NCBI GenBank assembly: GCA_023449855.1
Contig: JAEXHR010000186.1
Span: 1-23,553 of the forward strand
Reading direction: 5' to 3'
DNA: 23,553 nt
DNA from: Pseudomonadota bacterium
GTDB taxonomy: Bacteria > Pseudomonadota > Alphaproteobacteria > Rhizobiales > Xanthobacteraceae
Below the pieces are notes generated by a model, which saw only the letters and a list, made by a program, of their open reading frames with translations, was not told where the DNA came from and searched no databases. The position numbers and the translations under genes are program-made. Within the stretch, counting starts at the first letter, position 1. The number at the start of each line of letters is the position of its first letter. This document shows, one piece after another, positions 1 to 7,179 of the stretch.

Positions 1-377
1 ACGCCAGTCATGGCGCCGACGACCGATTGATAGCCGGAAAGAGACGCGCCATGGGCGCCGCCATTGCCGCCGCTGCCGCCGGATTCACCGGGGCCTCCCA
101 CGCCTGCGGTGCCGCCCGCCCCACCGATCCCGCCGCCAGCGCCGCCGCCGCCGCCGCCAGCGCCGGCACTGTTACCCAACCAATCGGCAGGGGAGCCGGC
201 CTGGCCCGCAGCCCCATCGCCGCCGCCAGCCCCGCCGGCAGCCGCACCGCCCAAATAGTAGAATCCGTCGCCGCCGCGACCGCCATCCGCATGAGCAGAC
301 GACGCCGCTGCGGCCAGGACGATGCTTGACGTCAGAGTGAGCGCGAGAATGTGCAGCTTGCGTCGATCAAAGGGCAT
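1..377 (-). CDS. Secreted glycine-rich protein, N-terminal part (runs off left edge)
   Basis: An open frame starts at ATG 377 and stays open to the window edge (125 codons visible). An in-frame stop at 404-402 lies just upstream, so this ATG is the only start. The first ~30 residues form a signal peptide: a basic stretch (DRRK), a hydrophobic core, and an Ala-rich end with a likely cut at SSAHA/DGG. The rest is PGRS-like, with runs of Gly-Gly-X, Ala and short polar breaks such as DGFYYLGG. Such heads occur on some autotransporters and other surface proteins of Bradyrhizobium relatives. That fits the autotransporter genes nearby on the same strand, but no barrel is visible, so the class is inferred. 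The Shine-Dalgarno sequence is weak. I am confident of the reading frame and export signal, and unsure of the function. Confidence 0.65.
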   Translation of the reverse strand, partial: MPFDRRKLHILALTLTSSIVLAAAASSAHADGGRGGDGFYYLGGAAAGGAGGGDGAAGQAGSPADWLGNSAGAGGGGGGAGGGIGGAGGTAGVGGPGESGGSGGNGGAHGASLSGYQSVVGAMTG

Positions 378-676
378 GGCGGTCCGCTTGTGCGATGGTT
401 GTTATTCGTGACGCGTCCGCTTTGAGCGATGTCAGATCGGGCTGGTGTGGACCTCGCGTGGCCCATCGCACTTCACCGACGCCGACTCACACGAACACAT
501 TTCCGCCACGCTTCAGCGATTCGCCTGAGGGGTACAATGCGACCGGTCAGCGCTTTGCACGCAACGCCGCGCTTTCGGCACGAGTGAGTCATTTCGGTAA
601 CAAGGTAATGCTGATGCTTCGCAACCATTCATGGCATCGTTCCGAGCCGCGGCACGCGCGGCTTGCCATTTGTCAA
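378..676. other. Intergenic stretch without a convincing gene
   Basis: This lies upstream of the glycine-rich secreted protein gene and should hold its promoter. The short open frames here (for example on the plus strand from 395) have no Shine-Dalgarno sequence, low-complexity composition and no recognisable domain. I see no clear hairpin, promoter pair or RNA gene. Confidence 0.4.
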
Positions 677-803
677 ATGGGTTGAACCCTGACGCGTCAG
701 CGCGGACTTGCCCGCGCGAAGGCGAAAGCAAAGACCCATCCGTCGGCGGAGCCAATCACGAGAAAACGTGTTCGGTTTTCGCAAAGACGCTCAACCCATC
801 CAA
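677..803. repeat. Degenerate intergenic palindromic repeat, family A
   Basis: The segment begins ATGGGTTGAAC and ends GCTCAACCCATCC, which are degenerate versions of the ends of the repeats at 8741, 10040 and 12937. The inner part carries GACCCATCCGTCGGCGGAGC, close to the inner part of the copy at 8741 (AACCCATCGGCGGAGCC). It directly abuts the decayed autotransporter end at 807. The outer arms no longer pair fully, so this looks like an old copy. Confidence 0.5.
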
Positions 804-806
804 CGA

Positions 807-968
807 TCAACACGCGTCGCGGATCACGCCCGTGCCGGCATAGCTGCGCGTGGTATGGGAGAATTCACCGTCGAAAGTGGCGGCGAGAAACAGGCCGCTG
901 GCGCAGGACATTTCGGCCGATGCCGATGCCAAAGCCGACGCGACATCGACTGCGGGTACTGGCACCGG
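807..968 (-). pseudogene. Remnant of an autotransporter beta-barrel 3' end
   Basis: A minus-strand frame between a TGA at 971-969 and a TGA at 809-807 encodes 53 residues without a start codon. Its last 42 residues align without gaps to the C-terminal 42 residues of the intact autotransporter at 2132-5617. By hand count 26 of 42 are identical, including ALASASAEM and ATFDGEFS. The final aromatic residue needed for Bam recognition is lost (intact ...RYAW, remnant ...RDAC). The rest of the barrel is missing upstream, where the frame closes and a small unrelated gene begins at 1002. This is most simply the 3' scar of a second, deleted autotransporter gene. Confidence 0.75.
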
Positions 969-1001
969 TCAATCTCCCGATATTTGAGACGCACAAAACC
1001 T

Positions 1002-1235
1002 CTACAGGATTTTTTCTTCCTGTTCGCGCAACGATCTCATTGCTGCTTTTGCCTGGCGCGTGCCAACGAGGTTGAAGCCCTGGACGCGACATTGTCTCTT
1101 GATGGCATCGGTCTTCCGGCCGAGTGCGGCGGCGGCTCTGTTGACCGACGCACCTTGTTCTGAAAATTCCTTCAGGCGTGCGATATCAGCTTCGGTCCAG
1201 CTACGATTGGTCACGTGAGGCACGATGTTCTCCAT
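1002..1235 (-). CDS. Small HTH-like protein, 77 aa
   Basis: The product is basic and helical. Residues ~12-60 run from SWTEADIARLKEF through RAAAALGRKTDAIKRQC. This matches the pattern of short rhizobial proteins with a Myb/SANT-like or GcrA-like helix-turn-helix: a Trp near the start, an AAxxLGR turn, and a recognition helix with Lys/Arg. The ATG overlaps the stop of the upstream gene in a TAATG arrangement (1 base shared), so translation is probably coupled to it; there is no good Shine-Dalgarno sequence of its own. It is probably a DNA-binding protein, but its target is unknown. The frame is well supported; the fold is inferred from the residue pattern only. Confidence 0.7.
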   Translation of the reverse strand: MENIVPHVTNRSWTEADIARLKEFSEQGASVNRAAAALGRKTDAIKRQCRVQGFNLVGTRQAKAAMRSLREQEEKIL

Positions 1236-1429
1236 TATCGAGGGGGCTGCAGTCCGGCGGAGTTCGCCCAGCCCTGCAAGTTGGCTGAGATCATGGCTTC
1301 CCTGGCCCTCTCCATCAGAAGGTCTCTCCGCCTGCCAAGTGGAAGCTGTTCGGCTTCAGCAAGCAATTGCTTCGCTTCAGCGATAAGGCTCTGAACATCG
1401 ATATTTGTCTGGATGCGACGCTCGAACAT
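1235..1429 (-). CDS. Small helical protein of unknown function, 64 aa
   Basis: I chose ATG 1429 because AAGGAG stands 6 bases before it; the open frame extends to 1501 but has no ribosome site there. The product starts MFERRIQTN. Its central stretch is rich in Ala, Glu, Leu and Lys (LIAEAKQLLAEAEQLP) and predicts as a long helix or short coiled coil. It ends WANSAGLQPPR. Short rhizobial proteins with an E/A-rich helix and a ...GLQPP tail are known to me only as hypothetical. It is the first gene of a two-gene unit with the HTH-like protein at 1002-1235, overlapping it by one base. Partner genes this small and this tightly coupled could act as a regulator and its cofactor, but nothing in the sequence proves this. 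Confidence 0.7.
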   Translation of the reverse strand: MFERRIQTNIDVQSLIAEAKQLLAEAEQLPLGRRRDLLMERAREAMISANLQGWANSAGLQPPR

Positions 1430-1484
1430 GCGCTGCTCCTTTCCATTGAGGATGGCGGGAGCGCAAAAAAGTAAGGCGTTCTCA

Positions 1485-2219
1485 TCACCGATGAATGCCA
1501 CGGGCCTTGCGGTGATGGTTAGAAGCTAGTCCCAGACTGCGCACCATGCCACCCGTTTCTTTTTGTTTTCTGCAGGAACCATCCCTGACGCAATGCATCA
1601 TGGGAACGGCGAAAAATTCAGGACGCTTGAAGGCAGAACTTTGCAGAGCGCTGTGCGTTCGCCTGACTGCGGGAGCACCCGCTGTCGTCAATAAGGGGAG
1701 GCCACCATGGGAAAACAGAACTCGCGCCACGAGATAGCCCTCGACCAGAAAGGCCAAGAACAACCGCAAACAAAACATCGCGCCCTCGATCCCAGCTCTA
1801 AAGACCAGCCCGAGCCCGATACAGAACATGGAAAGTTTCCAGAGCGTCAGCGCAAGCCCCAGGCACCAGCCCAGCGATCCCAGGCGGCGCGCTGACACGG
1901 CCGGCGACCGCCAGATAAGCCGCTTGGTATAATCAAACGGCCCTCGCCACGCCCGGCTCAGATCGAAGCCGAAAGCAGCACCGGTGATGTTGGCGCCAAC
2001 ACGATTGACAACCGTGGCGCCGTCATTCGGAAAAAGGCCGCTCGCTCCGCCGGTGCCGCTGCCCGCGCTATCCAGGGCGGCCAACTGCAATGATATGCTG
2101 CTGCAGGGGACATCGCACTGTCGCACCAGCCTCACCACGCGTAGCGGACGACCCCTTTGCCGGCATAGCTGGTACTGACGTCGGAAAATTCGCCATCGAA
2201 TGTCGCAACCACCGACCAA
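1485..2219 (-). other. Open frame of uncertain status: passenger-like remnant joined to a hydrophobic segment
   Basis: A minus-strand frame is open for 244 codons but has no well-placed start. Its first part overlaps the autotransporter 3' end in another frame. At 1956-2021 it reads GATVVNRVGANITGAAFGFD, which resembles the passenger repeats of the neighbouring autotransporter (ATVVNNAGATIDG). From about 1900 to 1700 it encodes two hydrophobic stretches (GWCLGLALTLWKL; FLAFLVEGYLVARVLF), with a high third-position GC that fits real coding. No family is recognised. It may be a decayed autotransporter passenger fused to a small membrane gene, or chance. I see no other gene in 1430-2131. Confidence 0.25.
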
Positions 2220-5200
2220 CCGCCATTGAAGTTCATCTCCGCCGAGGCGGAGGCGAGCGCAGCATTGCGGCCCGGCTGGGCACCGTTGACGATGAAGGCG
2301 GAGCCGGGCAGCGACTGAAACACAGCGCTGACATTGCGATCGCTGTTGTAGTCATGTGCCCAGGCGGCGCGGCCGCGCAACGTCAGCAGCCCTTCCGCCA
2401 TCGCCCATGACTTGTCGCTGCGCAGGCCGAGTTCGGTGCGCGGCGCGGTGACGGTCCTTGCGGCATAGTTCAGTGCAAGACCGCCCGCGCCGTTGAGCGA
2501 GGTTTCGGCATAAGCCGGCAGATCGAAGGCCGTCACCTGAACCGCGGCATAGGGCGAGACTCCGATGCCGCCGAACTGCGGCAGCAGCCAGCGATTGCCG
2601 CCCTCAATCCGCCCCGAATAGGCATTGGCGCTGAACGACGCGCGCAGTCGATCCGTGCCGGCGCCGGTCACCAGGCGATCGGTGCTGATGTCCTGCCAGC
2701 CATAGGCGACGGTCGCCGTGATATAGGACGACGCGATGTCGTGGCGCACGAAGGCGCCGGCCTGGAACAGATCGGACCGGCCGCTGCCACCACCGGCGAC
2801 GGAGAAGCTGGTGCCGCCGCCGGCAAGCGCAAAGCCGGCCACGGTCGCCGGCGAGAACCAGTAGTCGGCACCGATAGCGGCGCCGCCGATGCTGGAATTG
2901 GTGCGCCCCGCCCCCACCAGCGCATTCGCATCGGTGGTGCGCGAGCCGCCGAAACCGGCGGCCCAGACATTCCAGCGCGCCTCGTAGACGCGCGGCGGCG
3001 CCTTGGTGAATAACGCAAAGGCGTCGCGTTCGGCGCGCGTGCGCTTGCGGCCGTCCTGCGTATAAGCGAGCGCATCGCCTTCGTCGGCGAAAGCCGATGC
3101 AGCAGGAGCACCGCCATTGCGGCCGGCCGTGAACGGATCGGAGATTACGCCCATGAACTGCGTCATAGCGTCGAAGGTCGTCTGCTGGGCGCCGGTGGCC
3201 GTCTCGCCGGACACTTGCTTCAATGCATTGAGCAGATCGTTGCCGGAGAGCGTGAACAGAGCGTTGAAGGACGCGGGCAAGGTCGCGCCGGACAATATCG
3301 CATTGTCGACACCGGCGGCGACGTTCTTCTGGTTGACCGCGGCGCCGGCAGGCAGGATCGGCGACAACAGGCCGGCATCGACCGTCAGCAGAACGTCGTT
3401 GCCGACATAGCTCAACCGCGCATTGCGCGCGAAGTTGTTGATGACCGAGGCACTACTGAAGGTGCCGGCCAGCGTGCCAGCATTGAGGATCGTATAGGTC
3501 GTGGTCGATCCGATATGCTTCAACGGATCGACATTGACCTTGCCCGCGATCGCCGCCGTGGCCGTGACCACCGTCTTGTCCGATGTCGCGCCGGAGATCT
3601 GCACGAGATAGGTGGACGCCGCCGTCATGGTCAGGCTGCCGATGGTGAGTGTGCCGATGGAGTTGCCGGGGGCCAGCGTGCCGCCATTGATGGCGACGGA
3701 ACCAACCACGCCCGCACCGCCGAGCGTGCCGTCGGAATTGACCGTGAGCAGGCTGGCGGAGGCGAGATTGCCGTTGACCGCCAGCGTGCCGCCATTGACG
3801 TTGACAGGGCCTGCATAGGTCGCAGTGCCGGTGAGCGACCAAAGCGATGTATCGATTTTGTTGAGCGTGCCGAAGCCCTGATACTGTGCGGCCGGGCCGA
3901 TCTGCGACACGTCGAAGCTCGCGCTGCCTGTGCCGCCGAATTGCAGCGTATCGCTGCCGGCACCTACCACATTGCCCGAAATGACAGATCCCGGCGCCAG
4001 CGTCAGTGTGTTGCCAGAACCGCTGAAAGTGATCGCCGCCATGCTGCCGCTGATGGTGCCTGCGTTCCACACCGAGGAGCCACCGCCGAAGTTGTAGATG
4101 CCGTGAAGGTTGCCGACGATCGACCCGCCCGCCTTGTTGACCACCGTCGCGAAGGTCTGGGCTGAAACGCCATCGTCCCCCCGTCCGATAATGCTACCGG
4201 AATTGACGAGGTTGACGGAGCCCGTGAAGCCGTTGATCCCGTCGTCCCTGCCGTCAATCGTCGCCCCGGCATTGTTGACGACGGTGGCGTCCGTCCGGGC
4301 GAAGATGGCAGACCCGGTCCCCGCGGTGATCCTGCCGGAATTCGTCACCTCGGCAGCGCCCGACAAGCTGACCACGCCGAAATCGCCGCCGCTGATGACG
4401 CCACCGGCGTTGTTGAGCACCGTCACGAAGGTACCTCCGCGAACGCCATCAATACTCGCGCCGGCAATGGTGCCGGAATTCGTTACGCGGGTCACGCCGA
4501 GTGACGATACGCCGTAGGTGGCACCTGAGATCGTGCCGCCGGCATTATTGACAACCACCACATCGCCCAGGCTCCGGACGCCGCTGTTGCCGCCGCCAAC
4601 GATACTGCCCGAATTCGTCACCGTCGCCGTGCCAGAATTCGCAAACACGCCGATGTTTCCGCTGCTGCTGATCACGCCACCGACAAGATTGGTCACCGCG
4701 ACGCCCGTATCACCATAGACGCCGGAGCCCGACAGAGCTGTGATGCGGCCGGCATTGACGACATCGGCAACTTCTTGAATGGCAAGGATGCCATTGATGT
4801 CACCATGGATGATGCCTGTGGCCTCATTGATCACCGAGGCCCTCCGAGACGCCCAGACACCGTATCCGGTCGTCCCGTCGATGTTTCCCGAATTAGTGAC
4901 CGTTGCCGATCCGCCGATCGACGCGATTCCATAATGTCCGCCCTTGATCACGCCGGAGGCTTCGTTCACCACCGTAACATCGGAGCCGACCCGGACGGCA
5001 ATGCTGGACGCACCAGCCGACGTTGCCTCGATGCGGCCAGAATTACTGACCTTCGCTGTCCCTGATCCGTTGAAAAATCCGACGCCGATCCCCGTGATGC
5101 TTCCTAAATTCGTGACGTCCGCCGCGCCCGAAAAGACGAAGATCCCGTTGACTCCAGCGGTGATGCTGCCGGTGGCGTTGTTGAGCAGGGTCAAACCTGT

Positions 5201-5617
5201 CTGTGTCCTGATGCCAGAGCCGGTGGTGCCAATGATGCTGCCGGAATTCGTCACCGTGGCGAAGCCAGCATCCGAATTGAAGCCGTTCAAGCCGCCAGTG
5301 ATGATGGCGCCGACGCCGTTGCGCACGGTCGCATCCAGAACATTGAGTCCCAGCGTCGTCCCCGTCACAGACGCTGCGTTCTGGACGTCGATAGTGATCC
5401 CTGTCTGGTTGCCCGTACCGTAGCCGCGACCAGCCGCATTCTGGTCGGTGGTGGCGCCGGAACAGGTCACCGTGGTTCCGGCCACGGGCGATGGCGTGGC
5501 GTCAGCCGCCGGCGTACAGGCGGCATGGACCCAGGATGTCATTGCCGTCAGTGCAATGAATGGGGCTGCCAGTACTAAGATACGCCGCGCCGAAACCTGC
5601 CCGAGTTGAGACCGCAC
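2132..5617 (-). CDS. Type Va autotransporter with repeat-rich passenger, ~1161 aa
   Basis: I prefer the GTG start at 5617 because AAGGGG lies 7 bases upstream and it gives an ordinary signal peptide; the frame is open to 5683. The signal peptide covers residues 1 to ~31 (ARRILVLAAPFIALTAM core, cut near VHA/ACTP). A passenger of ~18 alternating 22-24 residue beta-repeats follows. Next comes an autotransporter-associated strand region (GGTLAVNGNL, INGGTLAPGNSIGTLT), a linker, and a beta-barrel at about 880-1161 that begins ARWNVWAAGFGG and ends in Trp, the usual C-terminal aromatic residue. The protein should cross the inner membrane by Sec, insert by Bam, and display the passenger outside. 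No protease or lipase triad is evident, so adhesion or biofilm roles are guesses. A 3' remnant of a related gene lies at 807-968. Confidence 0.88.
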   Translation of the reverse strand: MRSQLGQVSARRILVLAAPFIALTAMTSWVHAACTPAADATPSPVAGTTVTCSGATTDQNAAGRGYGTGNQTGITIDVQNAASVTGTTLGLNVLDATVRNGVGAIITGGLNGFNSDAGFATVTNSGSIIGTTGSGIRTQTGLTLLNNATGSITAGVNGIFVFSGAADVTNLGSITGIGVGFFNGSGTAKVSNSGRIEATSAGASSIAVRVGSDVTVVNEASGVIKGGHYGIASIGGSATVTNSGNIDGTTGYGVWASRRASVINEATGIIHGDINGILAIQEVADVVNAGRITALSGSGVYGDTGVAVTNLVGGVISSSGNIGVFANSGTATVTNSGSIVGGGNSGVRSLGDVVVVNNAGGTISGATYGVSSLGVTRVTNSGTIAGASIDGVRGGTFVTVLNNAGGVISGGDFGVVSLSGAAEVTNSGRITAGTGSAIFARTDATVVNNAGATIDGRDDGINGFTGSVNLVNSGSIIGRGDDGVSAQTFATVVNKAGGSIVGNLHGIYNFGGGSSVWNAGTISGSMAAITFSGSGNTLTLAPGSVISGNVVGAGSDTLQFGGTGSASFDVSQIGPAAQYQGFGTLNKIDTSLWSLTGTATYAGPVNVNGGTLAVNGNLASASLLTVNSDGTLGGAGVVGSVAINGGTLAPGNSIGTLTIGSLTMTAASTYLVQISGATSDKTVVTATAAIAGKVNVDPLKHIGSTTTYTILNAGTLAGTFSSASVINNFARNARLSYVGNDVLLTVDAGLLSPILPAGAAVNQKNVAAGVDNAILSGATLPASFNALFTLSGNDLLNALKQVSGETATGAQQTTFDAMTQFMGVISDPFTAGRNGGAPAASAFADEGDALAYTQDGRKRTRAERDAFALFTKAPPRVYEARWNVWAAGFGGSRTTDANALVGAGRTNSSIGGAAIGADYWFSPATVAGFALAGGGTSFSVAGGGSGRSDLFQAGAFVRHDIASSYITATVAYGWQDISTDRLVTGAGTDRLRASFSANAYSGRIEGGNRWLLPQFGGIGVSPYAAVQVTAFDLPAYAETSLNGAGGLALNYAARTVTAPRTELGLRSDKSWAMAEGLLTLRGRAAWAHDYNSDRNVSAVFQSLPGSAFIVNGAQPGRNAALASASAEMNFNGGWSVVATFDGEFSDVSTSYAGKGVVRYAW
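4045..5265 (-). repeat. Tandem passenger repeats inside the autotransporter gene
   Basis: Two modules alternate. One has the core VTNSGxIxGxxGxGV; the other has VVNNAGGxIxGxxxGV. Each spans about 22-24 residues, and about 18 modules can be laid out by eye, so the composite unit is near 45 residues or about 137 bases. At DNA level GAATTCGTCAC-like words recur in the VTNSG modules. The pattern fits a right-handed beta-helix with one rung per module. Alternating modules suggest growth by duplication of a two-rung unit. Confidence 0.75.
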
Positions 5618-5914
5618 GCCTTGCCCCTTCCCTGCACGGTTTGGACGTACAGGTTGCCAGAATCCGTATGCGGAACATGGCACCGCAACAACCTTAAGTC
5701 ACGCATGCAGAGCGGCGCTACCCAGCGTGAAACCGTTGAAAGCAGCCATTTTGACCGAGCTGGAACAGTTTTGAGAAACGATGTTGCAGCAACGACACAC
5801 GCACTGCGTGTTTGTATGCGCACCCGAGGGATTTTCCAGATCTACAAAGGAACGCTGTCGCGCCCCTCGCGTTACCCCGCGCTGGAAACGACGACGCCAA
5901 AGGGAGGCACCGCC
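5618..5914. promoter_or_regulatory. Divergent intergenic region with two palindromes
   Basis: This gap lies between the autotransporter (minus) and the 28-codon gene (plus). It holds GTTGC-A-GCAAC (5783-5793) and ACACGCA-C-TGCGTGT (5797-5811), two odd-spaced perfect inverted repeats four bases apart. They could be operator half-sites for one or both genes. No convincing sigma-70 pair was found. The regulator is unknown. Confidence 0.35.
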
Positions 5915-6001
5915 ATGACAGCTTTCGTCAGTCAATTGAGCATCGTTGCCGCCTATGCGGCCATGGCCTTTGTCGGTGCCATCGTGCTCGGAGTGCTCTG
6001 A
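5915..6001 (+). CDS. Membrane micropeptide, 28 aa
   Basis: ATG 5915 follows GGGAGG by 8 bases, and the frame ends with TGA at 5999-6001. The peptide has a short polar head (MTAFVSQ) and then one long hydrophobic segment (LSIVAAYAAMAFVGAIVLGV), so it is a single-pass inner-membrane peptide. A strong intrinsic terminator begins 29 bases after the stop, so the gene forms a compact transcription unit of its own. Function is unknown. Its size and layout resemble small subunits that stabilise membrane complexes, but no partner gene is adjacent. The ribosome site, stop and terminator are direct evidence that it is expressed; homologues would settle it. Confidence 0.6.
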   Translation: MTAFVSQLSIVAAYAAMAFVGAIVLGVL

Positions 6002-6030
6002 GACACCGATGGCCAAATGTCAGGTTGGTG

Positions 6031-6060
6031 GCGTCCGCGCATCGCGCGGGCGCTTTTGTT
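6031..6060 (+). terminator. Rho-independent terminator after the micropeptide gene
   Basis: GCGTCCGCGC (6031-6040), a three-base loop ATC, and GCGCGGGCGC (6044-6053) form a 10-pair stem with one G-U pair. TTTTGTTT follows directly. Confidence 0.85.
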
Positions 6061-6311
6061 TGCGTATCGTCTACCACGGGCGCCTGAACGGACCGAAAGA
6101 GCCGGCACCGACTGCTGGCCCACATCGCGGCCCGTGACGAAGCAATCGTGCAACTTCACTTCGTGACGAAGCGCTCGCGACACAATTCTCCAGCACGACG
6201 AAACGTTTTTGCCTGTCTCGCGCAAATCCCGTGAAACCGGCCCCGGATACTCCTGCCGCCAACGAAGCGCCGAAGGGGCGCTCACCCACAGGCGCTCAAA
6301 CGGAGATATCC

Positions 6312-7010
6312 ATGGTCACGCTTGCTCGTTTCGACATGAAAGTTCGTCGTGCTGCTCTCGCGATCGGCACGCTCACTGCCGGCGCACTCAGCTTTGCCAA
6401 TCCGGCCGGCGCAGCGCCGCTGCCGCTGTTTCCGTTTTTCATGTCGCCGCCGGTGCAGGCCGAGCCAGCGCCCTACTCCTATCAAGCGCCGCAGCAGGAT
6501 GAGGATCGCTCTGCGATCGAGCAGCCCGCGCGGTTCAAGCGCCAGGTCGTGAACTACATGACTCGCGAAGCGCCGGGCACGATCATCATCGATACGCCGA
6601 ACACCTATCTCTATTACGTGCTCGGGGGCGGCCAGGCGATCCGCTACGGCATCGGCGTCGGCCGCGACGGCTTCACATGGTCGGGCGTGCAGACGGTGAC
6701 GCGCAAGGCGGAATGGCCGGCCTGGACGCCGCCGGCGGAAATGATCGCGCGCCAGCCCTATCTGCCGCGCCACATGGCCGGCGGCCCCGGCAATCCGCTC
6801 GGCGCCCGTGCGATGTATCTCGGCAATACGATCTATCGCATTCACGGCACCAACATGCCGGAGACCATCGGCACCCAGGTGTCGTCGGGCTGCATCCGCC
6901 TGACAAATACGGACGTCACCGACCTGTATTCGCGGGTGACGGTGGGAACGAAGGTGATCGTGCTGCCGATGGATCGGCGGGCGGACAGTGGCAACGGCCG
7001 GCGCGGATAG
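6312..7010 (+). CDS. L,D-transpeptidase, YkuD family, 232 aa
   Basis: This periplasmic enzyme should make 3-3 cross-links in peptidoglycan or attach proteins to it. ATG 6312 is chosen because GGAG stands 8 bases upstream; the open frame reaches back to 6231 without a ribosome site, and ATG 6336 is an alternative. A signal peptide covers residues 1 to ~35 (RRAALAIGTLTAGALSF). The YkuD domain spans about 88-219. It shows the expected active-site pattern: His178 in YRIHGTN and the nucleophile Cys194 in SSGCIRL. The segment VGRDGFTWSGV is also typical of rhizobial members. Alphaproteobacteria usually carry many paralogues, so the exact role cannot be told. No operon partner is seen: a palindromic repeat follows and the next gene has its own signals. 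Confidence 0.9.
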   Translation: MVTLARFDMKVRRAALAIGTLTAGALSFANPAGAAPLPLFPFFMSPPVQAEPAPYSYQAPQQDEDRSAIEQPARFKRQVVNYMTREAPGTIIIDTPNTYLYYVLGGGQAIRYGIGVGRDGFTWSGVQTVTRKAEWPAWTPPAEMIARQPYLPRHMAGGPGNPLGARAMYLGNTIYRIHGTNMPETIGTQVSSGCIRLTNTDVTDLYSRVTVGTKVIVLPMDRRADSGNGRRG

Positions 7011-7018
7011 CGCCGATC

Positions 7019-7110
7019 TGTAGCCCGGACGAAGCACATCGAAATCCGGGATTCACGGTTTTCTCGCATGCGATGGTCCCCGGGTTACGCTACGCTCCAC
7101 CCGGGCTACA
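7019..7110. repeat. Intergenic palindromic repeat, family B
   Basis: The ends are TGTAGCCCGG (7019-7028) and CCGGGCTACA (7101-7110), a perfect 10-base inverted pair. Inner words include GGTTACGCTACGCTCCACCC. It is a long hairpin of the kind common between genes in Bradyrhizobium relatives. Confidence 0.75.
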
Positions 7111-7150
7111 GCGTCCCGCCTTACTTTGTCCATTTCCGCACTTGATGTAC

Positions 7151-7177
7151 TGTCCCCGCATATTGCATGCGGGGACA
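7151..7177 (+). promoter_or_regulatory. Perfect inverted repeat covering the ribosome site of the DUF4403 gene
   Basis: TGTCCCCGCA (7151-7160), a seven-base loop TATTGCA, and TGCGGGGACA (7168-7177) can pair fully. The 3' arm contains the only Shine-Dalgarno-like sequence (GGGGA) for ATG 7180. If transcribed, the hairpin would hide the ribosome site; as DNA it could be an operator. There is no T-tract, so it is not a terminator. Confidence 0.5.
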
Positions 7178-7179
7178 TC

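Noticed and set aside
1707..1895. Plus-strand 62-codon frame with a good ribosome site
   Set aside because: The product is a Gln/Lys/Pro-rich hydrophilic chain with low third-position GC, mirroring hydrophobic codons on the other strand. I kept it only as a point for checking.
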